A stretch of DNA of 55,046 nucleotides from positions 1 to 55,046 of the IMG/VR virus record IMGVR_UViG_3300020451_002514; one strand, 5' to 3'. The translations under genes and the position numbers were made by a program. The stretch is from a virus. Position 1 is the stretch's first letter. Each line of letters begins with the position of its first letter. This document shows, one piece after another, positions 1 to 9,218 of this stretch. Below the pieces are notes generated by a model, which searched no databases, was not told the DNA's origin, and worked only from the letters and a program-made list of their open reading frames with translations.

Positions 1-374
1 AAGGCGTTGAATCACAAGAAGATAAAGGTTTAAGAGAGGGGTTAGATAAAGTAAACAATGAGCTTGAGTCTTTAAGTGAAGCTATTAATACGAACAAAAA
101 AGCTTTAGATAATTTCGCTACAAACTTTAGTACTGATGAGGCTAAGGGAATCCCCGCAAGTGTTAAATTAATGGCAGCAGATTTAAAACTAGCTGCTGAT
201 GGTGCTAAAAATATAAAGAACATAACTAAACCTTTTGAGAAGGTTACAGCGATGACGATAACTGCTGCTGAAACTGCTCAAGAAGTTGTTGGAAGAACAG
301 AAAAAGCATTAAAAGGCATGGTCTCAAGAGTAGAAGTATTAGAAAAAGAATTGTCAGCACTTAGAGGTGAATAA
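1..374 (+). CDS. Partial coiled-coil protein, 3' end only
   Basis: The reading frame is already open at base 3 and runs without a stop to TAA at 372-374, so the gene begins upstream of the window. An internal ATG at 171 is not needed as a start. The visible ~123 residues are rich in Glu, Lys, Ala and Leu, with heptad-like spacing near the end (VSRVEVLEKELSALRGE), suggesting a helical coiled coil. It lies immediately before virion genes, so a tape-measure end, chaperone or structural linker is possible. I recognise no family. Confidence 0.6.
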   Translation, partial: GVESQEDKGLREGLDKVNNELESLSEAINTNKKALDNFATNFSTDEAKGIPASVKLMAADLKLAADGAKNIKNITKPFEKVTAMTITAAETAQEVVGRTEKALKGMVSRVEVLEKELSALRGE

Positions 375-379
375 TTAAA

Positions 380-1921
380 ATGGCATCAATAATAGCAAAC
401 AATATAATAAGTTCCTCTTCCAATATTTCATATCAGTATAATGAAACGGAAGAAGTGTTTGGATATGTTATATCCGCGACTTATAATTTAAATGTTGCTG
501 ATGTCGCTTTTGAAAATGGTGATGGTTTTTTAATTGCAGGTAGAGAGGCTGTAAGAGCAGCATACGCAAAGCCAGAAATTGTAGCTAGGATAGGTGGAGA
601 TGAATTTTTAAAAGGTCAAATTCAAAGTGTCTCTTTCTCAGATGGAACTTTAGTTGGTTCTGAAACTGCAAACATAACTATTCAAGAATCTAGAAGATTA
701 GATGACTACTCTTCTACAAACTTTTGCAAATATATTCCTAATCCGCATTTAGTAAGTTCTTTTGCTGAGACTTATAATTTTACTAGATCAGAAGATACAT
801 ATAGCTATTCAAGAGATATAAATTTAACATACAAGCAAGGAGCTGGAGATAGGTTCTTGAACGATGCTAGAGTTTTCCTCACTCAATATTATTTTGCTAA
901 CAGGCCATCATTCGGGTTCCAATCAGATGGTATATCTGAAGATGCTACATTTAATAAAGACTACAGGGGTTTACTCACAGAGAAATACGACCTAATAGGT
1001 CTGACAGTTGGATTAACAGAAAATTTCAATTCTTCTTTTATAGATAACACCAATAATATTTCTAGAAAAGAAACTCAAACAACGACAGTTGATGAAAAGG
1101 GTTATCTTAAAAAGACATTTGCTTTTGAATTAACATCACTAAGATTTGATTCGCAGAACATATTGCAAGAGGCTATGAAGACAATCATAGCTGAAGTCAT
1201 GACAGCTCAAGGGTCAACTCTTGGAGATCCTTCATCAATATCTAAGGGTATCAAAAAAGATGGCAACTCTGCATCTTTAAGTATTAGTTTTTCTACAAAC
1301 CCTATAGAAAGACAAGGTGATTTAGTAACCTATTCTGTTGAAGAGAGAAAAAATCAAAAATTTAAAGACTATGTATTGTCTGCGACCTACAAGGCTAAAG
1401 GAAAAACCGATAGAGAAAAATTCAATCAAGCTAAAACTTTATGGATTTCAGACAAAGATAATAATATAACTAAAGTACAAAGTGTGTTTGCTGGATTGCC
1501 CACAATATTTGAGAAAGATAGAAATTGTAACTTTCAAAAGACTGAAGGTACTATAACAGAAACTATAACTTTTACAGACGACCCAGCTTATAAAAATCAA
1601 TCAGATGGATTACTTAAATTAAAGATAACATCTTCTAACACAAAAAAGATAAGAAGAAATCAATTGGTTTATGATCTTGGAGATTTAAAAGAGAAGCTTG
1701 TTGTTAGTGATTTAGAAAGTGTAGGCCAAGCGTCAGTGACTGCTACAGCGACTATAGATCCAAATAGAGATTTATTTGGAGGAAAAGAAAAATTACTAAA
1801 TAAGACTTCTGATATGCAAGAGTTTGTTACAGGCTCAAAAGTTTTTACCACTTCAGATGTTGTAAATGTAAATTTAGGAGAAGGAACCTCAACTAGAACA
1901 ATTAATTATTTATATATTTAA
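380..1921 (+). CDS. Virion structural protein, unknown family (paralogue of next gene)
   Basis: A 513-residue protein rich in Ser, Thr, Asn and Tyr with no enzyme motif, typical of beta-rich tail or baseplate proteins. It starts five bases after the previous stop and its TAA shares a base with the ATG of the next gene. It appears to share its plan with the next protein: an early 'I-S-V/I-SFS' strand, a central region with Tyr and Ser strands, and a late 'ITSSNTKKI' stretch matching 'ITDTRPIQ' there. This looks like an old tandem duplication. Tail or tube role is inferred from context only. Confidence 0.6.
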   Translation: MASIIANNIISSSSNISYQYNETEEVFGYVISATYNLNVADVAFENGDGFLIAGREAVRAAYAKPEIVARIGGDEFLKGQIQSVSFSDGTLVGSETANITIQESRRLDDYSSTNFCKYIPNPHLVSSFAETYNFTRSEDTYSYSRDINLTYKQGAGDRFLNDARVFLTQYYFANRPSFGFQSDGISEDATFNKDYRGLLTEKYDLIGLTVGLTENFNSSFIDNTNNISRKETQTTTVDEKGYLKKTFAFELTSLRFDSQNILQEAMKTIIAEVMTAQGSTLGDPSSISKGIKKDGNSASLSISFSTNPIERQGDLVTYSVEERKNQKFKDYVLSATYKAKGKTDREKFNQAKTLWISDKDNNITKVQSVFAGLPTIFEKDRNCNFQKTEGTITETITFTDDPAYKNQSDGLLKLKITSSNTKKIRRNQLVYDLGDLKEKLVVSDLESVGQASVTATATIDPNRDLFGGKEKLLNKTSDMQEFVTGSKVFTTSDVVNVNLGEGTSTRTINYLYI

Positions 1922-3522
1922 TGGCCGATCCTACTATAACATATGGAAGTTATACATTTCCAACTCCAAGTCCTCTTGTAGCAGAAACATCAAATCCTAT
2001 TGTTATAAGTGGACAATCTGATTTTTTCTTAGATGAGGTTAATTTAGTTGGAACTTTAACTGGCGCTAACCTTAGTGGATTGCATGTCAGAAAAATGCAA
2101 ATGGTTAGTGGTTTGCTGTCAGAATTTAAGACCCTTACTGTTACAGGAGATAATAAAGGAAAGTTTTATAGTGGAGCCAAGCCGACATCAATATCTTTTT
2201 CTGAATCTGACTTAACAACGATCCTACCTTACTCTGTCACTTTTGAGGCTTATTCATCTGGCGCTTTTAGCAACTTTTTTGGTGTTGTAGATCCTCAAGA
2301 TAATTGGACATTCTCAGAGCAAGATGGAAGAGTTTCTAATGTTTCACATGTTGTTTCTGCAAGAGGATTAAATTTGGGCAATAGCGTAAGTGCATTAACA
2401 AACGCCAAGAATTTTGTATCTGGTAGAATTACAGGAAGCAATGGAGGTTATAGAAATATTAGTTTATTTCAAACAGGTACTAAAGCTTTCCTAAGATCAA
2501 AAACAGAGACTATAGATAATAAAGCAAGCTCATATAGTATTACTGAAGAGTATAATTGTTCTACCAGTGATAATAGAATCAATAATAATCCAAGTGGTAT
2601 ATTAGAATCAAATGCTGAAATATCGTTAGACTCTCAAGGAAAAGTTTCTGTAAGTATAAATGGAAGTTTAAAAGGTTCTATAACTGGCGCTCTTCTGACA
2701 ACAGGAAACTTCACTCCTACTCAGGCTCAGGAGTTAGCCGTCAATGCAGTAGCTTCTTCTCTTTCTGATTTTGAATCAGGAGCATATACTTTTTCAAACG
2801 TTGGTCCAAGTTCTTATGAGTACCAATTAAATACAGGAAGCAACAGTTTAAATTTTACTTTTACTTTCTCCGATTCTTCTAACACTGAACAGTCTGGGAA
2901 TATATTGCACACTAAATCAGCTTCCGTAAGCTGCTCCAAAGATGATGCTAATACTAAAGTATCTATCAATGGCGATTTAAAATATCACTCAAATTCTGCT
3001 GTCATAAATTCCACAGGTGATCCTACATCAAGTCAACAATGGCTAGAGTTAAGAAGAGAATTTAGCGGTATAAACTTTTTTAATTTAGCTGTAGAAGCTT
3101 TACAAGATTTCACTGGAAATGCCACTGGTTATCAAATAAGTGGGTTAAATTTAAATCAAACTCCAATAGAAAGCGGTGTTAATAAAAATCCATTTGAAGG
3201 AACTATATCTTATAATGTTTCTTTTGATAATAAGCTTGATTTAAGTAATGGAGACTTAACTGGTTTAAGAGTTTCAATAACTGATACTAGACCAATACAG
3301 GTAAGTGGAATAAAGCCATCAATAGCTGGATTTGCGACACAGAATGTTAAAGAAAGACAAATGGGTTTATATGCGGTGTCTGCTACTTGCGAAGGAGACA
3401 CTGGAACTTTGCCAACTTTAGCAAACAACGTAAACAAATATATAACAGGTGTTTTTGACCAAGCTAAAAGCGAAAGCGTTGGAGAAAATACTATATCTTT
3501 TAACTTAAGCAGATATTACTAA
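1921..3522 (+). CDS. Virion structural protein, unknown family (paralogue of previous gene)
   Basis: A 533-residue Ser/Gly/Asn-rich protein without signal peptide or catalytic motif. It begins at an ATG overlapping the upstream TAA by one base and ends one base before the next start, so it belongs to the same transcript. Repeated short strands such as 'SGLHV', 'TGNATGYQISGLNL' and 'DLTGLRVSIT' suggest stacked beta domains. It resembles the preceding product in domain order and likely forms part of the same tail or baseplate structure. Function is inferred from neighbours. Confidence 0.6.
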   Translation: MADPTITYGSYTFPTPSPLVAETSNPIVISGQSDFFLDEVNLVGTLTGANLSGLHVRKMQMVSGLLSEFKTLTVTGDNKGKFYSGAKPTSISFSESDLTTILPYSVTFEAYSSGAFSNFFGVVDPQDNWTFSEQDGRVSNVSHVVSARGLNLGNSVSALTNAKNFVSGRITGSNGGYRNISLFQTGTKAFLRSKTETIDNKASSYSITEEYNCSTSDNRINNNPSGILESNAEISLDSQGKVSVSINGSLKGSITGALLTTGNFTPTQAQELAVNAVASSLSDFESGAYTFSNVGPSSYEYQLNTGSNSLNFTFTFSDSSNTEQSGNILHTKSASVSCSKDDANTKVSINGDLKYHSNSAVINSTGDPTSSQQWLELRREFSGINFFNLAVEALQDFTGNATGYQISGLNLNQTPIESGVNKNPFEGTISYNVSFDNKLDLSNGDLTGLRVSITDTRPIQVSGIKPSIAGFATQNVKERQMGLYAVSATCEGDTGTLPTLANNVNKYITGVFDQAKSESVGENTISFNLSRYY

Positions 3523-3523
3523 A

Positions 3524-4900
3524 ATGGGATTAAGTGGAGTACAATATGCAATAAATCATAACTTTACTAATAATGACCCTTTGTTAGTTTATTATGATTT
3601 TTCTAGTGGAACAGGAACGTCTCTAGCGTTTACTGAGGATGTAGACGCTGTTATTAATAACCAAGATCCATCTATAAATACGGGCGCTTTTAGTGGTATA
3701 ATAATAAATTCAAGGGCAGGTAGTGAAGCGGCCTCTAAAACATATGCTACTGGCGAGTTTTTAACTAGCAATAAAGCTAGATTAAGCACATCTAACATAA
3801 AAGTTCCAACATCAACACTCAACTATAATTCACTAACAGCCATATTTGATTTTGAATTTGATACCGCACATCCTGTCACTGGCGGAGTTTTATTTGGAGC
3901 TTTAGAAAAGACTTCTCAAACAATAAATGGAGAAGTTATAACGGGAGCTAAGGGGTATAACTTTGGCATAAATGATAGAGGTAAACTTTATTATCAAGGA
4001 TTTGACCGTCATGGTGATTTCATGCACATGGCATCAGACATAGAGTTATCTAAAAGAAACTTAATATCCTTTTCTTTAGACTCTAATATTTTAGAGATGA
4101 CTAGAGTTGATTATCTTAACCAAAAAATACATAGCAGAAACTATATTGTAGACACTTCGTTTATAGCTAATTCAGATAACTTTTTCTTAGGAGGATCAAA
4201 TACATTTTACAAGACATCAAGCTCAAGCGACACAACATTTAGTGGATTCATAAATGAGTTCGCTTTGATCTCAGGTTATATCTCTACTGATATTGTCAAA
4301 AGTATTGGTAGTGGCATGATAGGTGAATACTTCTTTAGTTCAGGATCTCCTACAATTAAACAACAGATAACAGGTTATTCAGAATCAATAATCTATAAAA
4401 CTGGTATTACTGGATATGATTTTAATCAAACTGGAACTTTGACAATAACTACTGGTAGAAGTATGCAAACAGGATCGTTTGCTTCAGATTCTACAAGTTC
4501 TGTTGAAGAAGGAGATAAATATTTTAAATATTATACCTTAGATAATGGAGATGCAAAAACATTTTATAAAGAAGAAATTGGATTTTTAAATCCTACATCT
4601 GGATTTAATTATGCTCCAACAGGTTCTGGGGCATTTGCTACTTTAGGATTAAATGACATATCTGCTTCTATAAATACTTTTACAGAAACTACAGGTATCG
4701 AAGGAGCTGGAAATGTAACAATTCCTCTTTACAAAAGTTTAATTCAAACAGGAACTTTAAATGAAATAAGTGGAATAACTACAACAGCATTAACTGAAAC
4801 AATTAGTGTTCCAGCTATACCAATTTCAGGTATAGTATTATCAGGCGATTCAGAAACTTTAAAGAAAGACTATATATATTACATGAGACAAAGAATATGA
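3524..4900 (+). CDS. Virion protein with LamG/concanavalin-like domain
   Basis: A 458-residue protein. Residues ~20-260 read like a LamG-type jelly roll: 'VYYDFSSGTGTSL' near the start, alternating strands, 'YNFGINDRGKLYYQGFD', then 'FFLGGSNTFYKTSSSSDTTFSGFINEFALISGYIS', the usual closing strand pattern of concanavalin-like domains. The C-terminal ~200 residues are repetitive Thr/Gly/Ser strands (TGITGYDFNQTGTL, TTGRSMQTGSF). LamG folds in phages usually bind glycans or decorate tails. It overlaps the next gene by four bases (ATGA). Confidence 0.6.
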   Translation: MGLSGVQYAINHNFTNNDPLLVYYDFSSGTGTSLAFTEDVDAVINNQDPSINTGAFSGIIINSRAGSEAASKTYATGEFLTSNKARLSTSNIKVPTSTLNYNSLTAIFDFEFDTAHPVTGGVLFGALEKTSQTINGEVITGAKGYNFGINDRGKLYYQGFDRHGDFMHMASDIELSKRNLISFSLDSNILEMTRVDYLNQKIHSRNYIVDTSFIANSDNFFLGGSNTFYKTSSSSDTTFSGFINEFALISGYISTDIVKSIGSGMIGEYFFSSGSPTIKQQITGYSESIIYKTGITGYDFNQTGTLTITTGRSMQTGSFASDSTSSVEEGDKYFKYYTLDNGDAKTFYKEEIGFLNPTSGFNYAPTGSGAFATLGLNDISASINTFTETTGIEGAGNVTIPLYKSLIQTGTLNEISGITTTALTETISVPAIPISGIVLSGDSETLKKDYIYYMRQRI

Positions 4901-5718
4901 TATACGACTACACATTTTCTACAGGTGATGCCACTATATCAGGATGTATTCTTTCTGGTTATATTGGACAAAAAGATAATGCATCAAGTTTTCAAGATAA
5001 TTTTTACTATGATTCTTCTTTAATAACAGGTTTAAAAAATATGAAGTTGGCTTCTAATGGTCAAACTTTATATGAAGAAGGTCCAATTGAAACAGCGGCG
5101 ACAAATGAAACTATTTTTCAAATATTTTCAGGAGACATTTTTCTTAAAACTGGGGCCGCTGATGAGTTTGATAGAAATAAAATTTTTGGTGACCCTACAA
5201 CTCCATTTAAATCTACATATAATATAAAATATGAAAAATATACTGGCAAGTCTGCTGTAGGATTAGGAACTGCTGGGGCTAGCCTTGGTGCGGCTCTTAG
5301 CTCTGGTATTAGTGGGTTTGAAGCTAATTTGACTTTTATAGATTATGATTATTTTTTAAATGGTCAAAAAGTATATTCAGGAGTTGGGTGTGGGGTATCT
5401 GCTGGAATAGGCACTCAATTTATACTAAGTTTTGATGAGGTAGCCAAAGGTGGAATCATAACAAATGACAATGAAAACAATTTTAAAGCTTTTGCTTTTA
5501 TAAAGCAAGATAGAATAAATGAGGTGACAGGCGTGAATCCTGATGTTTATGGTACAGGATTTATAGAAGATCAAACGTCTTTTTACTTAAATGGAGTAAA
5601 AGAGTCTGATGATATGTATCTAGAAATGTATACAGGTGTAACTATTATAAAAACAGGTGTGTCTGCTGGGGTTTTTACCTTTGCATCACCTAATGGAACA
5701 GCAAGTGTGAGCTTATGA
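4897..5718 (+). CDS. Virion protein, unknown family
   Basis: A 273-residue protein starting in the ATGA overlap with the LamG-like gene and ending in another ATGA overlap. It has a Gly/Ala/Ser-rich centre (ASLGAALSSGISG) and a pattern 'DYDYFLNGQKVYSG ... DQTSFYLNGVKES' in which a short 'F-LNG-K' strand occurs twice, suggesting two similar beta domains. There are no membrane segments or enzyme motifs. Its place between the LamG-like and hub-like proteins points to a tail-tip component. Confidence 0.5.
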   Translation: MIYDYTFSTGDATISGCILSGYIGQKDNASSFQDNFYYDSSLITGLKNMKLASNGQTLYEEGPIETAATNETIFQIFSGDIFLKTGAADEFDRNKIFGDPTTPFKSTYNIKYEKYTGKSAVGLGTAGASLGAALSSGISGFEANLTFIDYDYFLNGQKVYSGVGCGVSAGIGTQFILSFDEVAKGGIITNDNENNFKAFAFIKQDRINEVTGVNPDVYGTGFIEDQTSFYLNGVKESDDMYLEMYTGVTIIKTGVSAGVFTFASPNGTASVSL

Positions 5719-8384
5719 GTTTAGAAACTATAAATAGTGTAGATATAAATTTTTCTAATGGTGCAGGTGGACACACTGCAACAGTAAACTCAACTATTGA
5801 TGTGAAAAATTCAGACGGGTCTCCTTCTTTGGGTGTTGTTGACGGAGAGATAGGATCTAAGAATTATTTTTCTAAGAATGAGATAAATAATATTATGTCC
5901 AGATTTATCTGTACATCTCTTACTAAAAATCAAGGTCCAATAGGGTTAACTGTTTCTAGGAAATATTCAGACATAACATCTCTAACCTTGAAATCTTACT
6001 TAGTCATGGTGAGAGGTGTAAATGCACCGCCAGATAACTCTAACTCTTTCGAGGGGATGTTTCCATTCTTTTCTGAAGTAAAAGGAAGTCCTTTAGAGTC
6101 TTATCCATCTACTAGCGTTAGAGAGATAGAAGGTAAAAGAATTTTAGTCGTAGGAAAAATATATAACTATGAAAGCGTAACTGTACTAAATGGCTTGAAA
6201 GTTTCTTTGGTTTATAATGATCAACAACTAAAAAAGAATCTTTGTTTAAATCAAGATACTGTAACGCAGCAATATAAAGACTTGCCAAGTTTATCTAATT
6301 ATACTTTAAAGTTTGGATATACTTTAGACGAATATTTGGAAATGCTTGATCATGTGGGTATAGTTCATAAAGGTTTAGAAAATGTAGAGAACGGAGATAC
6401 TATTTTATTTGAGAATAGTGGAACTTTAGCAGATGTAACTTCTGCAATAGCAGCTTATTTTGGATACTATTATTTTATTGATCCAAATACAGGAAATTTA
6501 AATTTTATTGATAGTAGAATAGCATCTGATATAAAAATTACTGATTTTACAAAAACAACTGACGAAAATATTGTTTCTGCGACTTTTACTGAAGATAAGT
6601 TCACTCCAGAAATAGTTAATGCTTATATAGGAAGCGCAGATAAACCTAGTATCAATACAGAACAAGGTAGATTTAAATTTGAAAATGGAGCTGGTGGTGA
6701 TGGAGGTAGAGATACTAGAGTAAATTTTTACCAACTTAGAAATCAAGATATATTGATAGATTCAAACAAGACTCAAACTCTTGATCCTAGAATTTTAGCA
6801 GCATACTATCTTTATTTTGCTTTAGGACTTTCTAATAACAAACCTCTTTTTGATATATATACTTTTGCTTTAATGTTAGCAAACTTTCCATTTAGAAAAA
6901 AGATAGATGACTTTGCTCAATTATTTAAAGGAGGATTTCAATTTAATACAGCTATATACCCCCACGCTAGATTAGCTAATTTTACAAAACAAAAATTCTG
7001 TAAAGACGCTAGATCTCCAACAGAGGTTGGAGTTGATAGAAGTTTTGCAGAAGAAGGCCAAACTGTAGCAGAGGCGGGGAAAACTTATGTGGTTAATGAT
7101 AAAAATTGGCTTAATCAAAACCCTGAAGATGGTATAAACCAGAAATTTAAAGCTTCAGCTAAAATTAATGATCTTCCTCAAGCATTTAGCAAAAAATATG
7201 GTTTAGCTGAAGCTGCCAATTATCCTTTAACTCCTATAGATGTTATTGAGAAAGGAGCTACAATAACTCCTAAGTTAGAGATGCCATCAGACAGTAACTT
7301 ATATAGTTTCTTAGAAAAGTATTTTAAATTTGCTGGAAGTGCTTACATTTCTTCAGGAATGTCTGAGGATAAAGCTGTAAGAATATCGATTGAAGATAAT
7401 GGTTTAAAACTGATTGGCCCATTTAGTAAAAACGACAGCATTAGAGATGCTATAAATAAAGACAACGAATCTGAAGAGTATTTTAAGTGGTTGATAGAAT
7501 ACAGAGGATTTACTGAAAATACACTAATTAGAACTTTAATTGGTCCTGCCATTTTTGGTAAACAAGACGCAGGTGATTTTCATTATATTGTTTTAAATGA
7601 ATTTGCTATAAGTGCGCCTTTACCAAATGTTAGAGGCAATAAAGAAGATGTCACAAAAGAATTAAAAGAAAAATTCCTTTTTTTACAAAAAATGTCTTTC
7701 CTTCTTGGAGGAGATGGGGAAAAAGACAAATTTTCTTTAGTTGAGTCAAGAACTCCAGAGGTTCTTAACAATGGTGATATATTTAGCAGGGTAACTAACT
7801 TAGCAAGAATCTCAAAGTCAGGTTATCAAAGGGCTATTGAAAATGCTGATGCCTTGGATAGAAAACAAATAAGGTTAGATGCTACTATTTTCAATAAACC
7901 TGTGCAGCAAATAGGTGATGATCCTGATGATGATGATAATGAACAACTTGTGGGAGATCCTGTAGATAACGAAAAATTACAAGAATTACTACAAAGATAC
8001 GACTTAAAATCTTTTAAGTTTGATGCTCCTAAAACTGATCAGTATACACCTTTAAGTTTAGTGGTAGCTAACGGTTCTACTATTGAAGTAAATGCATTAA
8101 GAGAAGCAACTAAAAAAAGTTATTTAGATTCTCCTCCAAAAAATCTAAAATCATCCTCAAAGACAATTTATGGATTAGAGATACCTTCAGAGTTTAAAAT
8201 AACTACAAGTTCTTTTCAAATAAGAGTTGGTTCTGATGGTATAACAACAACTATTGGAGAATCAACACTTAAGCTAATACCGCCGACTCAAGAGTTTATT
8301 GTAAATCAAGCTATGGAAACTATAGGAACTCCTTCTATAAATCCAAGACTAAGATCTACTCAGAGAAATTACTTAGGTTTATAA
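5715..8384 (+). CDS. Large tail/baseplate hub-like protein
   Basis: An 889-residue protein, the last and largest of the tail cluster. Residues ~195-275 contain a LysM-like or hub-type helix-strand pattern ('YTLKFGYTLDEYLEMLDHVG') followed by 'AYFGYYYFIDPNTGNLNFIDSRIA', the kind of sequence found in gpD/gp27-like hub proteins, where a small domain reads out 'Y-F-D-P-G-L-F-D'. The rest is mixed alpha/beta with an acidic linker ('GDDPDDDDNE') near residue 735. I infer a hub or tail-tip scaffold from motif and position. The downstream neighbour converges from the other strand with two bases between the stops. Confidence 0.5.
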   Translation: MSLETINSVDINFSNGAGGHTATVNSTIDVKNSDGSPSLGVVDGEIGSKNYFSKNEINNIMSRFICTSLTKNQGPIGLTVSRKYSDITSLTLKSYLVMVRGVNAPPDNSNSFEGMFPFFSEVKGSPLESYPSTSVREIEGKRILVVGKIYNYESVTVLNGLKVSLVYNDQQLKKNLCLNQDTVTQQYKDLPSLSNYTLKFGYTLDEYLEMLDHVGIVHKGLENVENGDTILFENSGTLADVTSAIAAYFGYYYFIDPNTGNLNFIDSRIASDIKITDFTKTTDENIVSATFTEDKFTPEIVNAYIGSADKPSINTEQGRFKFENGAGGDGGRDTRVNFYQLRNQDILIDSNKTQTLDPRILAAYYLYFALGLSNNKPLFDIYTFALMLANFPFRKKIDDFAQLFKGGFQFNTAIYPHARLANFTKQKFCKDARSPTEVGVDRSFAEEGQTVAEAGKTYVVNDKNWLNQNPEDGINQKFKASAKINDLPQAFSKKYGLAEAANYPLTPIDVIEKGATITPKLEMPSDSNLYSFLEKYFKFAGSAYISSGMSEDKAVRISIEDNGLKLIGPFSKNDSIRDAINKDNESEEYFKWLIEYRGFTENTLIRTLIGPAIFGKQDAGDFHYIVLNEFAISAPLPNVRGNKEDVTKELKEKFLFLQKMSFLLGGDGEKDKFSLVESRTPEVLNNGDIFSRVTNLARISKSGYQRAIENADALDRKQIRLDATIFNKPVQQIGDDPDDDDNEQLVGDPVDNEKLQELLQRYDLKSFKFDAPKTDQYTPLSLVVANGSTIEVNALREATKKSYLDSPPKNLKSSSKTIYGLEIPSEFKITTSSFQIRVGSDGITTTIGESTLKLIPPTQEFIVNQAMETIGTPSINPRLRSTQRNYLGL

Positions 8385-8386
8385 TA

Positions 8387-9184
8387 CTACCCTTGAGCTT
8401 TTCTAATAAGAGCTATTATAATTCTACATTCTTTAGCAGGGATATCATTAAAGCTATTCCACTCTTTGATGTCTTCATTTTTATAAACCTCGCTCTTCCA
8501 TAGAGTTCTTAAGTATCCTTTAAAGTCATCAAATTCACTAATATGTAAAACATCAGCTAGTGTTTGCTGTAACGTTCCTGAAGGAGTGATTGGGAAAATT
8601 TGCGAAGGTTCTCCAAACTTTTTCTTTGCTGGCGCTTTATCTTCAGATTTATCTATTTCATCTGCACCTACAATGTGAATACCTAAATAATTACGGACGC
8701 ATCTTACAAAAGCTCTATTGCATGCGATTGTTTCTAAGAACTTAGAGCAAAATGAGTCAGTGTTTTCTAAAGTTGCATTTGCTACATCATCGTAAAGAGT
8801 AGAATATTCAGAAACACACTCGTAATTGTTGCACCAATTTATAGTACATTTAGCAACAACATAATCTTGTGTGACATTTGTAATATCATAAGATACTGAG
8901 GTATACCCTCTCAACTTTGCTAATTCCTTTATACCTCCAAGCATTACTAATAGCTGATTATCTTGTAAACCTTCGGTGGTTGTAGGAATATCCATTTTCC
9001 TAGATTCAAACCACTCTTTATTAGCATAAAGAAATTCAGGTTTTATCATAGATCTCCAATCAACAGAGCCATCATCATTGAACTTATAATTTACATTTTC
9101 TAGTAAACCATGATTGTCTCTCTTATAGATATCGGGGCCGTAAATTTTCTTTTTGCTCATAACTGTTGGTGCTGGAATGTTCAT
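8387..9184 (-). CDS. Possible single-strand annealing (Rad52-like) protein
   Basis: A 265-residue soluble protein. The middle contains 'VVAKCTINWCNNYECVSEYST...SKFLETIACNRAFVRCVRNYLGI'. This resembles the strand-then-helix core of phage annealing proteins, in which a conserved A-x-x-R-A-x-x-R-A-x-R helix follows a beta sheet. The C-terminal part (DFKGYLRTLWKSEVYKNEDIKEWNSFNDIP) looks like a small separate helical domain. It is the last gene of the minus-strand operon that starts with an SSB, which fits a DNA-repair role. An inner ATG at 9160 is an alternative start. The family call is tentative. Confidence 0.4.
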   Translation of the reverse strand: MNIPAPTVMSKKKIYGPDIYKRDNHGLLENVNYKFNDDGSVDWRSMIKPEFLYANKEWFESRKMDIPTTTEGLQDNQLLVMLGGIKELAKLRGYTSVSYDITNVTQDYVVAKCTINWCNNYECVSEYSTLYDDVANATLENTDSFCSKFLETIACNRAFVRCVRNYLGIHIVGADEIDKSEDKAPAKKKFGEPSQIFPITPSGTLQQTLADVLHISEFDDFKGYLRTLWKSEVYKNEDIKEWNSFNDIPAKECRIIIALIRKAQG

Positions 9185-9218
9185 GACAGTTCATAACTGT
9201 TCATGACTGTTCATCATC
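9179..9218 (-). repeat. Four tandem 10-bp units carrying stop and start codons
   Basis: On the minus strand the units are GATGATGAAC, AGTCATGAAC, AGTTATGAAC and TGTCATGAAC. They hold the stop of the upstream glycosyltransferase half (9203-9201) and ATG codons at 9204, 9194 and 9184, one in each frame. The 9204 ATG opens a seven-codon mini-ORF whose stop overlaps the ATG at 9184 as ATGA, giving a chain of two stop-start overlaps. Confidence 0.85.

Noticed and set aside
9179-9218. LexA/SOS box (GTTC-N7-GTTC type)
   Set aside because: GTTC copies are spaced by six bases, not seven, and lie inside a polycistronic junction rather than at a promoter.
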